This document shows positions 44,721 through 55,760 of a stretch of 64,000 nucleotides of DNA, one piece after another (positions within the stretch are counted from its first letter, which is position 1; every line of letters starts with the position of its first letter). A program made the position numbers and the translations under genes. Source of the stretch: Bufo bufo (Eukaryota; Chordata; Amphibia; Anura; Bufonidae); contig NC_053395.1 of the NCBI RefSeq assembly GCF_905171765.1, positions 182,980,156 through 183,044,155 of the forward strand. Reading direction: 5' to 3'. The notes beneath the pieces are model-generated. The model saw only the letters and a program-made list of their open reading frames with translations. It was not told the DNA's origin and searched no databases.

Positions 44721-47143
44721 CATGTCTGCATGTATGTTTGTCTTCTGATTCTCAGACCCAGCTTGTTTTATTCCTAAGGATTAAGCCCTGCTGTTCTGAC
44801 CTAGATTTAACCATGGGCTGTCTGATTTCCCATTTCAACAACAATCTGACAAACTGGGGTCCCAAGCAGTCACAAGGGGGAAAGAAAGTAATAAAAGTTG
44901 TACGCAATAAGCATAGTAAGAGTTACCCTCTTACATGCTGAGCAAACCAGAAGTGGCTTCCCTGTAATGGGATTTGAAATTGAAATCAACAAGCAACCAT
45001 GAGACCAGCTAGTTCACTAAAGCCATTTACCACTGGAACCTATTATGTCTGGAGACAACGGTCTACCGCAATGTATTTTGATGTACCTATACTACCTTCT
45101 AAAATACTATAATCTTACTAGTCATTAGGGACTATAAACTAGCCCCAACTTCAAACACAATGTAACACCAAAAACTATAAGTTATCACTTACCTCCCCAC
45201 CTACAAGACACCAGGGGATAGAATCTATCCCTTCTTTATGCCCACTAGAGACCATTAGACACCAATAATTATAATCTACGCCCTATCGTATCTCCGGGAA
45301 CACTACCTACCCCTCTCTATTTTATGTCACACAAGTTTGTCCCACTGGATTACCAGGGTCCAGAGCACACCTTCACCAACATGACTTCCAGTGATTGAAT
45401 GATAAGCCAACATGACATCCAGTGATGTGGACAGAGCTCACCACTAAGCACTAGATGCTTACTTACTTAGCACTTGACCCTGAAAGGGGAAAGTCACCAT
45501 TACCGATTACACCACTGAGTTTCCCCACAGATGGTTGCTTCATATAGTGTATAGCCTATGTTCAGAACGGTAGCCCTCACCACGTAAAAAGGTTCTGGGA
45601 AGAAGCACAACTTATGCACTGGGGAACAAATGCTTAATATGATAGTACACTATGGGCTTCCTTTTTACATTTTTCATATCTGACGAAGGGAAGCTTTTTT
45701 TATCCCTAAAAAGTATGTGTAAAACAATAGAAAAAAAAAGGTTTAAAGTATCTATCACATCGAATGCAGAAAACATGTTCAAAACAAATTCATAGCCATT
45801 TACATGCTCTTCAGCAGACTACGGCTAACAAAGCCTTTGTCTCTGTGTTAACACTGCAGATTAGGTCAAATTTTTACCACTCTGAGCTCTTTTCCTGTAA
45901 ATGACGAGTTTTGATGCGAAACAAGCAACATGTCAAAGCAAGTTGAAAGATGTAGGCATTTTATGTCATGTCACAATGACAGGCTGGTGAATATTTGGCC
46001 CATTAGGGGCTTATTAGTGAATAAATGACCAGATGGTTCAGTGATGCACAGAGATGGACAGAACTGGATGCTTCTAATCAGCGCTGTCTGTCTGCGCTCA
46101 ATGTCAAATCACATGACACAGTAACCAATGGATACTGAATAAAAGTTACTATTAGCAAGTCAATTTGGTATCTGTGCGGTGTAAACATACTCATAACTGC
46201 AACTTACAGCCGCCTGTTGAGAGGCTGGAAAATGCACTTGAAGATCTGAAGAAGAATATCTTGGATGGTAATATAATAGTTGTTAGTTGCATAAAAAAAA
46301 CACTTGCATTTGCAACTGAAAAACAAAAACAATTCTGCATAAAATATATCTTAGTTTAGGTTCATGCAAGTAACATTTTTAATTATTCGTAATTTCTTGT
46401 GCTGATCTCTGCTAAAGGCTTTAACCATGTTCCCCCTACAATGGTAATATTCTATATAAAACTAATGTTGCAGCAGAATAGTAGTTTGACAGAGTGGAGA
46501 ATCTGGTTGTGTGTTGATGTATTCCCCAGGCTGGCTGAGGATTAGATCCTAAGTATGCATTAAAGAAGTTCAGTCTTTCTAATTAGCCATGTCAGCATAA
46601 AGACAATCATATTAGTTATGGGGTGATTATTCAAAATGCTATGGTTCACCTGCTGTATTTATTAAAATCTGTATATCAGGGTGCACTGGAGATAGGATGT
46701 GTCAATCTAAATGTCAACAGTCTGCGAGTCACAGTCATGCTAAGCCTTGCCGCCATTGACCTTTCATTGATCAAGATCAATACATTGGTTGCAGTCAATT
46801 ATACTTTAATGTTCAAAAAACCAACCATGTCATTGTCTACGGTGTACGCTTGAGCTTGAAGTCTATATCCTCACAAGATTGGGGCCTCATTTGGTTAAAT
46901 ATTCTGCTTCAAACAATCACTTTATATGAGAATTTTATGCTATAGTATTGCTGTGATTTATATGCAGGACATATTTTTAATTTCATATTTCCTGGAGAAT
47001 TATTTATGACTTCGAAAGTCATTGCTCCAAGAAAGCTTGAAAATAGGAAATAATGGAACGTTCATTTACTTATAGATGTTAGAAGTCACTTTGTATTCAT
47101 ATTGCTGTTGTAACAGTTCTTAACCCAAGGAGTTAGGCCTCTT
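44721..47143. other. Longest repeat-poor stretch
   Basis: 2.4 kb without MITE ends, tandem repeats or credible frames. 45950-46160 and 46520-47080 are compositionally complex (for example GGCCCATTAGGGGCTTATTA at about 46000; CTTGCCGCCATTGACCTTTC at about 46745). No exon with plausible splice sites was found. Candidate regulatory DNA only by absence of repeats. Confidence 0.35.
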
Positions 47144-47568
47144 TCACACGAGCGTGATGGATTGGCTCCGGATGCGTTCAGAGTGCGTTCAGTGAAACTC
47201 GCACCATTTTGCAAGCAAGTTCAGTCAGTTTTGTCTGCGATTGCGTTCAGTTGTTCAGTTTTTTCCGCCCGGGTTCAATGCATTTTGATGCGTTTTTCAC
47301 ACAAACAACATCTCTTAGCAACCATCAGTGCGGATGTGATGCGTTTTTCACTGAAGCCCCATTCACTTCTATGGGGCCAGGGCTGCGTGAAAAACGCAGA
47401 ATATAGAACATGCTACATTTTTCACGCAACACAGAACTGATACGTGAAAAATAAGCTCATATACACAGACCCATTGAAATGAGAGGGTCAGGATTCAGTG
47501 CGGGTGCTATGCGTTTACGTCATGCATTGCACCCGTGCCGAAAACTCGCTTGTGTGAAAGGGGCCTTA
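47144..47568. mobile_element. hAT-type MITE (TAGGCCTCTTTCACACG ends)
   Basis: TAGGCCTCTTTCACACGAGC mirrors CGCTTGTGTGAAAGGGGCC. The interior repeats GATGCGTTTTTCAC and the TTTTGCAAGC theme. It is complete, 425 bp. Three overlapping plus-strand frames are spurious. It abuts a TTAA MITE whose TTAA (47566-47569) overlaps its end. Confidence 0.85.
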
Positions 47569-47755
47569 AAGGGGTTCTCTACCTTTTAGATATTGATGAA
47601 CTATCCTTCACATAGGTCATCAATATCAGACACCTGGCACCCCAATCGATCAGCTGTTTGCTGCAGCTGCCAGCACCGGAAACAACAGAAGATGGAGGCA
47701 AAGTCTGAAGGCTCCGTCTACTGTAGAGTGCTGCAGTCCAGACTACGCTTTCCTA
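47566..47755 (+). repeat. TTAA MITE left part
   Basis: It starts TTAAAGGGGTTCTCTACCTT and continues with GATATTGATGAACTATCC facing GGTCATCAATATC (about 47585-47627), then a GCAGCTG-rich segment. No right end is found. Confidence 0.55.
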
Positions 47756-48039
47756 TACATTTACCTACCCAGTGGATGAAAAAAGAAAACTCTTTTGCTA
47801 TCCATTGGCCATCAGGCCTCTGGATACATTTTATATATGCGCCAAGAGATTTCCTGCGGTATACGTTGGAAATACTCTTTGTGAACAATTCAATATGTTT
47901 ACCTACTGCGCAAGAGAAAACCACAGATAATAAATTTATCACCCCAAGTTTTTATTAATACAAATAATCTTCATAAGAAGGGCAATAACTTTGGCTACCA
48001 AAACAGGTTTACCAACAAAATGCATGTATTTATTGTTAT

Positions 48040-48045
48040 TAATTA

Positions 48046-48077
<32 letters not shown>

Positions 48078-48078
48078 G
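48040..48078 (+). repeat. (ATT)n microsatellite
   Basis: About twelve ATT units directly abut the MITE at 48076. A shorter ATT-rich tract lies beyond its right end (48538-48590), suggesting insertion into the repeat. Confidence 0.9.
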
Positions 48079-48538
48079 AGATGAACAAAGTATTCGAAAA
48101 TTCAATTTGGCAGTTTCGCTGAGTTTTGCAAAAAAATTTGCTTTGTGATGAATTACTTTGTCACGAAACACATTTCTTTCTAAGAAGTGTGTGCAATGAC
48201 ATGGAGCGGTGATTGCCCGCTTCCCGTCATTGTACCCTTCAGGTGCTGCGTTCATACATGATACCGGCATCTGAAATACATAACACGGTGTAAAATGTTT
48301 AAAAAAAAAATCGCACTTACCCGATCCTTTTGCTTGCGAACCGCCACCGCCATCTTGCTTGAAGATCTCGTGCGAAATCTCACATGGCCTGAGATGACAT
48401 CATGACGGTACGGGATTTCGTGCAAGATCTTCAAGCAAGATGGCGGTGGCCAGCCCATCGAGTTTATTTGCACTATTTTAAGCTTTGCGGCAAATCGAAT
48501 TTTTTCTGACTTTGTGGATTTCAATTTGCTCAACACTA
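48076..48538. mobile_element. MITE of the TAGAGATGAGC family with paired YY1-like sites
   Basis: The ends are TAGAGATGAACAAAG and AATTTGCTCAACACTA. CCGCCATCTT (48347) and AAGATGGCGG (48437) are inverted around GAGATGACATCATGACGG. AAGATCTCGTGCGAAATC mirrors GATTTCGTGCAAGATCTT. It is the same design as 31039-31619 in the opposite direction. Confidence 0.8.
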
Positions 48539-48969
48539 ATTATTAACACTAATATTATGTTACAATTATTATCATTATTATTATTAACTTTTGGGGGGGA
48601 AAAAGTTTACAAAGACATTTATGGCAAATGGATTTATCAATTAAATGGCTTATTGTCGCTGTCTGACCACTTGCATACCAGAGGGAAAAAGTGGCTATAT
48701 GTGCTTTATCAATCGATATTGTTTTATCTCTAATATGGAAACAAACAAGTGAATTGATGGTGATCCTAACAGTAGAATCCCCACTGATCAAAATCAATAT
48801 ATTTTATTATTTTATCCTTTATTTTGTTTTGAAAATCAAAGAAAATCACATATTTATCATTACAGCAAGCCTCTTAGTATTTGTAAATAAATGTGGGCGA
48901 GCGGCATTCATTAACATTTCTGTAGCGTGCAACCAGCTGTTTGTTCTTTTTCTTATTTTTTTGCCCATC
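48539..48969. other. AT-rich DNA, no feature
   Basis: Several short frames on both strands are compatible with chance in AT-rich sequence. No repeats apart from the ATT-rich start. Confidence 0.4.
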
Positions 48970-49468
48970 TTAGGGTACTTTCAAACTAGCGTTTAAGGTT
49001 TCCAGTATTGAGTTCCGTCATAGGGGCTCAGTACCGGAAAATAACGCTTTTATTTTGTCCCCATTCATTGTCAATAGGGAAAAAACTGAACTGAACAAAA
49101 CGGAATGCTCAAAAATGCATTCTGCTCCGTTTAGTTGCGTTCCCATACCGGAGAGCAGACTGCAACATGTTGTAATTTTCTTTCCGTCCTGGGATGCAGA
49201 GCAAGACAGATCCGGCATGACCCCCAATGCAATGGGGACGGATCAGTTTTCTCTGGCACAATCTGCCCCAATAGAAAATGGATTCGTCCCCCATTGACTT
49301 TCAATGGGGGTAATGCCGGATCCGTCTTGGCAATGTTAAAGACATGTTAAAGATAATACAATCGGATCCGTTCATAACGGATGCAGACGGTTGTATTATC
49401 AGTAACGGAAGCGTTTTTTGCTGGACCCTGCCGGATCCAGTAAAAACGCTAATGTGAAAGTAGCCTTA
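48970..49468. mobile_element. hAT-type MITE (TACTTTCAAAC / GTGAAAGTAGCC ends)
   Basis: TTAGGGTACTTTCAAACTAG mirrors AAACGCTAATGTGAAAGTAGCCTTA. The interior has CCATTGAC/GTCAATGG and GGATCCGTTCATAACGG segments close to those in 20764-21226. It is complete, about 500 bp. Confidence 0.85.
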
Positions 49469-49890
49469 GTAACATCGTTGAGGTTCTCAGTTTCATCCTC
49501 CGACTGCCATCAGTCGTATCTACTGGTAGAAACTGACAGTTACAGGGAGAGAGCTGCAGCAGAAAGGACACATCCCCTGAGAAAGGACATGACCCCTGAG
49601 CTGTGTTAGGGAGAAAGCTGCATCAGAAAGGACATGTTCTCTGAGAAAGGACACACCCTCTGAGCTGCTGTCTTAAAATACATCTAGCAGAGCAACAGAA
49701 CAATGAATGTGGAGATCTATGGAACCATGTGAGGAACAGAGCTGGTTCTAGCTTTGTTAGAAATAGATTGTGATGTGCTTCACTTGCTCTTGCTGTGAAA
49801 CTGTAAGAATCCATGATAAACTGCATAATTCTCGGCTATGCAGCAATTACTGGGCACAACTGAACAGGCACCCTAAAAAATCCCTGTTAA
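49469..49890. repeat. TTAA-ended repeat with internal GAGAAAGGACA direct repeats
   Basis: CAGAAAGGACA and GAGAAAGGACA recur at about 49560, 49580, 49626 and 49645 with CTGAGCTG between. The block ends GGCACCCTAAAAAATCCCTG then TTAA (49887-49890). The left end is not resolved. Confidence 0.5.
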
Positions 49891-50129
49891 ATAGTTTCAG
49901 ATTTTTTATTTCAAGTTGCTAAAATGTTTATCATTTTCTGGGAAATATGCATGACAATTATTATGGCTGATATTACAGATTCACAAGGGCTGGGAAACAG
50001 GTTTCACAGATTTCTGAACTTCAACTAATCCTAATAATTCAGTTATTTAATATAAAATTAGGTCTAAGATCAAGATATGGAATCATTTTCTGTTATCCAA
50101 GACAGATAGAATTAGTCTAATCTAATATT

Positions 50130-50328
50130 GTGAACAAAATTTTCAAAATGATAGAAAATATTTCTAATGATTTACTGTGGGGAGGGAAAAGAATTAGGTT
50201 GACATTGTCAGTACTAACAATTCCGAAACAGTTAGAGGGTTTGGTGGTGCCAAATGTAAGATTCTATTTCGTTGCATCTCTACTCTTACTTCTTATGAAA
50301 TGGGAGTATGAAATGGGAGTAATATGAC
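50130..50328 (+). pseudogene. L1-like LINE ORF2 C-terminal fragment, part 1
   Basis: The frame contains ISNDLLWGGKRIRLTLSVLT, then IPKQLEGLVVPNVRFYFVAS. This matches the FLWxGKxPRI...LxxPKxxGGLxxPNxxxYxxA segment that follows the reverse transcriptase domain in L1-clade ORF2 proteins. It breaks off at about 50328, where a MITE of the GAGCGAAC type starts. The downstream protein segment reappears at 54234. Upstream reverse transcriptase is not seen, as expected for a 5'-truncated LINE. Confidence 0.75.
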
Positions 50329-50530
50329 TGGTTGAGCGAACCAAAGCATTTGATCTGGAATTTGGTCAGAAGTTCAGGAAAACTTTGATTCGCAACAAAG
50401 CCAAATATCCTTGCGCTTTGTGGTAACGAATCAGGTTTTCCTAATATGGCGACTGCACATGTTACAAAGTGAATGTAAGAAGCCCGGGAACGCGAAATCA
50501 CCCATAATGCCGAGCAGCCAGCCAGTCTGC
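50329..50530 (+). repeat. MITE fragment (TTGAGCGAACC type)
   Basis: GGTTGAGCGAACCAAAGC, GCGCTTTGTGGTAACGAATC and CCTAATATGGCGAC resemble the subterminal part of the 31039/48076 MITE family. No closing end is found before the hAT-like block. Confidence 0.5.
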
Positions 50531-50794
50531 AGATAGCCATTTCCTGCCCTCATCCCGCATGGTCGTCTCTATTTCACTGTGAGCTGAGCATAGGGAGAGA
50601 TGTGGCAAACGCTCATGCGCTAGAGATTGTGTTGCTGAAAACGGTTTTAAAAAGGAATATTGGAGAGAGAGAGTGCAGGGAGATCATAGGGATAGTTGTT
50701 TGAGAATGTCGAAGAAAGCAGGGAGACTGCAGGTTGAGTGCATACACTGTGTACATCCCATTCTAGTGCACCCACATTCAGAGTTAACCCCTAA

Positions 50795-51320
50795 TTTATT
50801 GATACAGTCACTTTGTGTCCATATTCCATGAACAATGTAGTTTTTTGCCCTGTACATGTGTGCACTGAAGTGAAATTGATTATAGCGAATGCCTTCTATT
50901 AGCTGTTGCGTTACATAACAGCAGTGTGGCGCCACAGATAAATACTTTGCCCTGTACATGTGTGTAGTGGAACAAAATTGATTATAGTGAATGCCTTCTG
51001 TTAGCTGTTGCGCTACATAGCATCAGTATTAGGCCATGGTTAAATACTTTGCTCTGGGTGCAGTGGAACAAAATTGATTATAGTGAATGCCTTCTGTTAG
51101 CTATTGCGTTACATCACATCAGTATTAGGCCACGGTTAAATATTTTACCATGTACAAGTGTGCAGTGGAACTAAATTCATTATAGCAAATGCCTTCTGTT
51201 AGTGGTTGTGTTACATAGTGTCAGTATGACGCCATGGTTAAATACTTCACCCTGTACATGTGTGTAGTGGAATAAAATTTATAAAGCAAATGCCTTCTGT
51301 TAGTGATACAGTTGTCATAC
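50795..51320 (+). repeat. Subterminal repeat array of a second hAT family, ~100-bp unit
   Basis: There are five units of about 100 bp. TGTACATGTG or a variant occurs at 50851, 50953, about 51050, 51151 and 51253, each followed by GAATGCCTTCTGTTAG and a GTTGCGTTACAT core. It lies directly upstream of broken coding sequence, as in the 13816 element, but the repeat sequence is unrelated to that family. Confidence 0.8.
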
Positions 51321-51930
51321 ACTATGGCGAACAGACAGTTGCCTGATCCCTCCAAAGGAACGGGCAGTATCCAGCACAAGTAGCACCAGAAAAAGGGGTG
51401 GTGGTAGCAGCAGCTACAGAAAAAGGCAAGAGATGCCACTGTCATCTAGCAGTCGTGTTTTGACCAGCAATCCTGCTGTACTGGAATAGTTGACTTGCTC
51501 TCCACAATCATCTCAAGTGACAATAGATACACATATCCAGGAATTGGTGGGTTCCTCTGACACCACGCTTAGTTGACCTGGCCCAGGAACTGCCTCTATG
51601 CACTCAACCTGTCCTGAACATGCCTCTTGCTTTTGCTGCTGCACCTGTTAGCCAAGTAATATTTGCTGCCGGCTCTGCTCCACTTTTCAACGACGATGGC
51701 CTTTGTGGGGACAGTTAGCAGTTACAGGCCAGCATAGACTTGGAGGAGACGTCCGCTGCGGATTCCTTTAGGCATGCAACTACTGATTATGGGAGAATAT
51801 GTGGAAGCAAGAGACAGATGAGGGTGGCACAAATGACTCGCAAACATATGTAGATGATGATGTAGCTGATAGCATGTGGGAGCCGGGTGAAGAGGGGGAA
51901 TCGTCATCATTAGGGTGAGGGTCACAGCGT
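51320..51930 (+). pseudogene. Second hAT-like family: decayed N-terminal region
   Basis: Pieces in shifting frames read MANRQLPDPSKGTGS, KRGGGSSSYRKRQEMPLSSS, HIQELVGSSDTT and DDDVADSMWEPGEEGESSS. A basic/Ser-rich start followed by an acidic stretch is the usual low-complexity N terminus of the frog/fish hAT proteins seen at 14622. No BED finger or catalytic motif remains. The family call leans on architecture (subterminal array, then this N terminus), so it is moderate only. Confidence 0.5.
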
Positions 51931-52115
51931 GCCCGAGAGACAACAGGGTGGAAGCATGCCCGTGAGACAGCAGGGTGGAAACTTGCCTGAGAGACAGCAG
52001 GGTGGAAGCATGCCCGTGAGACAGCAGGGTGGAAGCATGCCCGAGAGACATCATAGTGGAAGCATGCCCGTGAGACAGCAGGGTAGAAGTGTGCCCATGA
52101 GACAGCAGGGTGGAA
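51930..52115 (+). repeat. 27-bp coding-type minisatellite
   Basis: About seven units of GAGACAGCAGGGTGGAAGCA plus TGCCCGT, period 27 (nine codons), with scattered substitutions. It is open in more than one frame; on the minus strand it reads as nine-residue HASTLLSHG repeats. It continues the hAT-like N-terminal region, so it is probably an expanded linker of that broken gene. Confidence 0.85.
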
Positions 52116-52397
52116 GTAGTGGGAGATCTGGTCTGATATTTCTTCTTCTGTCACTCTGTAGATGCCCCATGACAGTTTTTCTCTCTTCTTTTATCAGTTC
52201 GTTGGATCCAACTGCCAGTCACCTGCTGTGCCACGAGGTACTCTTCATATGTAGTTTCAGGATGCAAGGGTTAAATGTAAGAACTTTAATTATTAGGTAA
52301 AATGTATCTAGTGGTCAACTATTGGCCCCATGTGGCCCCTTTTATGTAATTCTCATACAAAAGGGGCATTTTCAGGAGATTGCAGGCAAAACAGCAT

Positions 52398-52658
52398 TAA
52401 TTTGCTCCTAACCAAGCAAACCCTATACCATCAACAGCCCCTGTTTGGCTAAAATATTATATGGCAGCTACTAGTTTTCAGGCTCCTGTCCCTTATGGCA
52501 ATAATCCTGCGGCCATGTTTGATTCATCCACCATGTTCAGCCCATCTGGTTTTAACCCTAATACACTCTTAAAGCAAAATACCATCCGGTTCGTAGTATA
52601 TATTTGTATAGTTTTCAATTTTACACTTGAAATATGGAAATCATTCTTATTTTAAAGG
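52398..52658 (+). CDS. Unidentified short open stretch (Pro/Asn/Ser-rich)
   Basis: From after TAA 52398-52400 to about 52655 one frame is open. Its first Met is at 52461: MAATSFQAPVPYGNNPAA, then MFDSSTMFSPSGFNPNTLLK. The first 60 or so residues read like real low-complexity protein, with PxP and NP steps and no runs of Leu or Phe. The end turns hydrophobic and AT-rich (FVVYICIVFNFTLE), typical of noncoding sequence. I do not recognise it. It could be a host exon with a donor near AAGCAAAATACC (weak), a transposon gag-like fragment, or chance. Confidence 0.2.
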
Positions 52659-52659
52659 G

Positions 52660-53470
52660 ATTCAAGTCTACAGTGTTAAAAAATAATTTCTGTTCTTTCA
52701 GTGATTTTCAATTTGACAGAACAGAGCCATTTACAATGTAATTGTGTACATTTTTATATTTTTTCTCAGTCCATTTTTGAAAGTTCTTCATTGCTTGTAT
52801 TGTTTTCAGAGCAGGGGGCCCATTTCTGGTTTAGCATTTTAGTTATTATCTCCCAAAGTTCCAATATCGTTTTTAATTTTCCGTTCCTATAGCCATATGA
52901 GGGTTTATTTTTTGAATAAGTTGTACTATATAAGGGCACCATTAAATTTACCATGTCTGTTATTGGAAAATGGGGGAAAAAATATTTGTGAGGTCAAATA
53001 AAAAAAAAAGAATATACTATTCCGACAAAGTTTTTGGGGTTTTTACACTACAGCATTCATTGTGCACTAAAAATGATATAACATCCTTATTCTGTGTATC
53101 AATACAAATACAATGATACTGAACCAGTTTTGAAAAAATTAAAACCATTGAAAAAATCTACATTTTTTTTCCATCACAATTTTCTGACAGCCATAACTTT
53201 TTTATATTTCGGTCTACAGAGCTATATGAGGAATTTTTTTTTGTGGGACAGAATTTAGATTTTATTGGTACAATTTTTGTACTTTTTTATTCACTGTTAT
53301 TCAATTTTTGGGGGGGGGGGGGGGCCAATCAGCGCACAGGAAATTTCTATTAATATTTTAATAGTTCAGACATTTTTGGACACGGCGATACCTTATATGT
53401 TTTTTTATATATATTTTTCAATATATAACATAGGGAAAGAACCTGGGATTTTTTGATCCTTTGTCCTATT
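52660..53470 (+). repeat. Degenerate relative of TTAA family A
   Basis: AGCCATATGAGGGTTTATTT (about 52890), GGTCTACAGAGCTATATGAG (53211), TTTATTGGTACAATTTTTG and GACACGGCGATACCTTATAT (53380) follow the order of the family A body. A 16-base poly-G run lies at about 53311. No TTAA ends are found. Confidence 0.5.
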
Positions 53471-53693
53471 CATCCTAATAGAGATCTATTATGGTAAATA
53501 GAATTTTGATGCACTCCTTGCTGAGCTATGCCTCGTGCATAGCGCAGCAGGGAGGTTACCATGGCAGCCATGAGAAGTAAAAAAGCATCTAGGCTGAAAA
53601 ATTGACAATCTAAAAGTTTTCCTAGTGCAATTCCAGAAAAGAGTTTGCAGCAAATGTATACCAATCATTTTAAATACCTAAATAGCTTGTCAC

Positions 53694-54233
53694 TAGAGAT
53701 TAACAGATTTCTTAAAATTTGATTCAGCCGAATTGGTCAGGAGATTAAATTCGGGCCTGAATAAATTAGACTTGAATTTAAAGTTTTCCAAAGGCCCTGA
53801 AGAGTTGTGTATAACACTCTTGGGTCTCCTAGGACTGTATGCAACTCATTTCAAGCATTTTAACACCAAGTCAGAATTAGTAATCTTAAAGTGACAGCAA
53901 CCTGTATAGATATGGGTAATTATATGGCTGCTGGTGGTAACAAACAGCATCCTTAAAACAAACTGGACTGTAGGATCTTTTATGTTTTTGTTTTTAAAAA
54001 GGTCCTAAAAATGTACGATTTCTGGTGGAAAATGCTTGCCGGTGTGTATACAAGCACACCACCTGAGATCATGTGATCCTCCGTCCTCATCTTTCCGATC
54101 ATCTGGTCTGAAAAATGGCTAATGTCATTTTGAGAAATTTGCCCAAATCGAATTATCATAATTGGGATTGCACAAAACTTTTTGAAAATTTGAGTAGAAT
54201 TTGATTTGTTTAGAACTGATTCACTCATCTCTG
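53694..54233. mobile_element. MITE (TAGAGAT ... TCACTCATCTCT ends)
   Basis: TAGAGATTAACAGATTTC mirrors GAACTGATTCACTCATCTCT. AT-rich subterminal parts carry GAATT and AAATTTGA motifs. Its right end directly abuts the second L1 segment, so it helps explain the split LINE. Confidence 0.65.
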
Positions 54234-54640
54234 GTCTCAAAAAAGGTAATACAGATTATATTGTTCTCCAATTATATTTTACTCCAGAGTGGTTGTATAG
54301 GACTAGACTAGACTTAGATTCTCCAGTGTCCGAGATGCTCTATGTCTCAGGTGGATATCATACATATGTGGTGGAGATGTCCAAAGATCCAACTTTGTTA
54401 TCTGTATGGTTAAATAAAGGTAATTAAAAGAATTGAGTGGATACACTGCTCCACACTAGGCAAGTTTGCTGTTAGAAGTCTGGAAAAGCAGGAAAATAAC
54501 CTTTGTGTAAGGTGTAATAGTCCAATTTAAAATATTACCAAGAAAAGGCTGATTAGAGTATATAAAATAGAAAAGAACAAGTCATGAAGATTTTTTAATT
54601 AAAGGGGATAATGCTCTTTAATTTCATGATTCTCAACATA
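54234..54640 (+). pseudogene. L1-like LINE ORF2 C-terminal fragment, part 2
   Basis: YFTPEWLYRTRLD is followed, in the next frame, by CPRCSMSQVDIIHMWWRCPK (about 54328-54387). The CxxC...HxWWxCP pattern is the cysteine/histidine motif at the C terminus of L1-clade ORF2, which in L1 aids RNA binding and retrotransposition. A frameshift separates the two pieces. It continues the protein interrupted at 50328. The following 200 bases fit the LINE tail, with a poor A-rich end. Confidence 0.75.
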
Positions 54641-54690
54641 AGGTAAAGTAATATACAGGATTTATTGAATCAATTATAGTGTATCTGTCA

Positions 54691-55155
54691 TAGTGATGAG
54701 CGGCAGAAGTCATATTCAAATTCGTGATAATGAGTCATTGGCCCACAAGCAACTTAAGCAGGGAGGAATCATGGCTTCAGATGGAATAAAAATGACGAAT
54801 ATTCTAAAAAACTAATATATAGCACTATATTGAATATAGTGCTATATATATATTTTTTTTATATTCGTCATTTTTTTCCATCTGAAGTGAACACATGATT
54901 CTTACCTGCTTCTTTCTTGTGGGCCAATGACGTCATTGGCCCACAAGCAAGAAGCAGGTAAGAATCATGTGTTCACTTCAGATGGAAAAAAATGACGAAT
55001 ATAAAAAAAATATATATATAGCACTATATTCAATATAGTGCTATATATTAGTTTTTTAGAATATAACACTATAGCACTATATTCTAAATATTAGCGAATT
55101 CTCGAAGTGACGATATTCGCGAATAAAATACGTTATTCGAATTTTCGCGCTCAAC
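54691..55155. mobile_element. Palindromic MITE with CRE/CCAAT-like centre
   Basis: TAGTGATGAGCGGCAG at the left and TTTTCGCGCTCAACT at the right are the outer ends. From about 54815 to 55055 two arms of about 120 bp mirror each other: GCACTATATTGAATATAGTG, AATGACGAATA, TTCACTTCAGATGGAA, CATGATTCTTACCTGCTTCTT. The centre is CCAATGACGTCATTGG (54924-54939). A third, inverted partial arm at 54727-54830 makes the unit two-and-a-half-fold. An adjoining (CATA)n tract lies at 55297-55321. Confidence 0.8.
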
Positions 55156-55265
55156 TGGCTGACCTGTTACATGTGCGCTTGACAGCTGAAGACATCTGTG
55201 TTGGTCCCATGTTCATATGTGTCAGCATTGCTGGGAAAAATTTGCATATATGCAAATTAGCCTTT
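55156..55265. repeat. Fragment of the 5768-type TTAA MITE
   Basis: GGCTGACCTGTTACATGTGC and ACATCTGTGTTGGTCCCATG match 5808-5865. Only the left arm is present. Confidence 0.75.
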
Positions 55266-55369
55266 TTAGATAGTGATATGGTGTAGCTGTCCATACACAC
55301 ATACATACATACATACATACATAGTGCTGTGATGTCACAAGTTCACAACAATACTTAGTGCACCAATCA

Positions 55370-55760
55370 CTAATAAGTAGTCAGACTTGTTAACATGTGA
55401 AGTTGCACATATTGCGCCAAAATATTTGCATCATTGGTGCCGATTTCGCAATCGCGAATATATTGGAACACTCTATCTGCATATAAAGCTATTGCAATAT
55501 TTGCCGTGCCAATCATTTTCTCCAGTCTCAGGAAACTTCTAGCAGCCTCAAAAATATAGCTATGGTGACCCACGCCTGTATTTCGAGCGCATTACACGAA
55601 TATAACATTGCCGATTTTTTTGCGATCAAGAAAATAATCTTGAATTCGCGAATTTGCGAATATATGACGAATATTCTACCAAATATTTGCGAAATATGTC
55701 TACTACTTAGCTGGACAATTCCATTTTGCTCAACGATCAGTACATTAACCTTCACATGTA
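55370..55760. repeat. Foldback-like repeat rich in CGCGAATA motifs
   Basis: TAGTCAGACTTGTTAACATGTG at the left and GAAATATGTCTACTACTTAGC with TTAACCTTCACATGTAAC at the right look like arms of one element. The interior has GCAATCGCGAATATATT and AATTCGCGAATTTGCGAATA. This CGAATA theme belongs to the GAGATGAGCGAATA MITE group. Confidence 0.45.

Noticed and set aside
51930..52115. CRISPR-like or spidroin-like repeat
   Set aside because: The 27-bp units are contiguous, with no spacers, and lie in a vertebrate transposon remnant.
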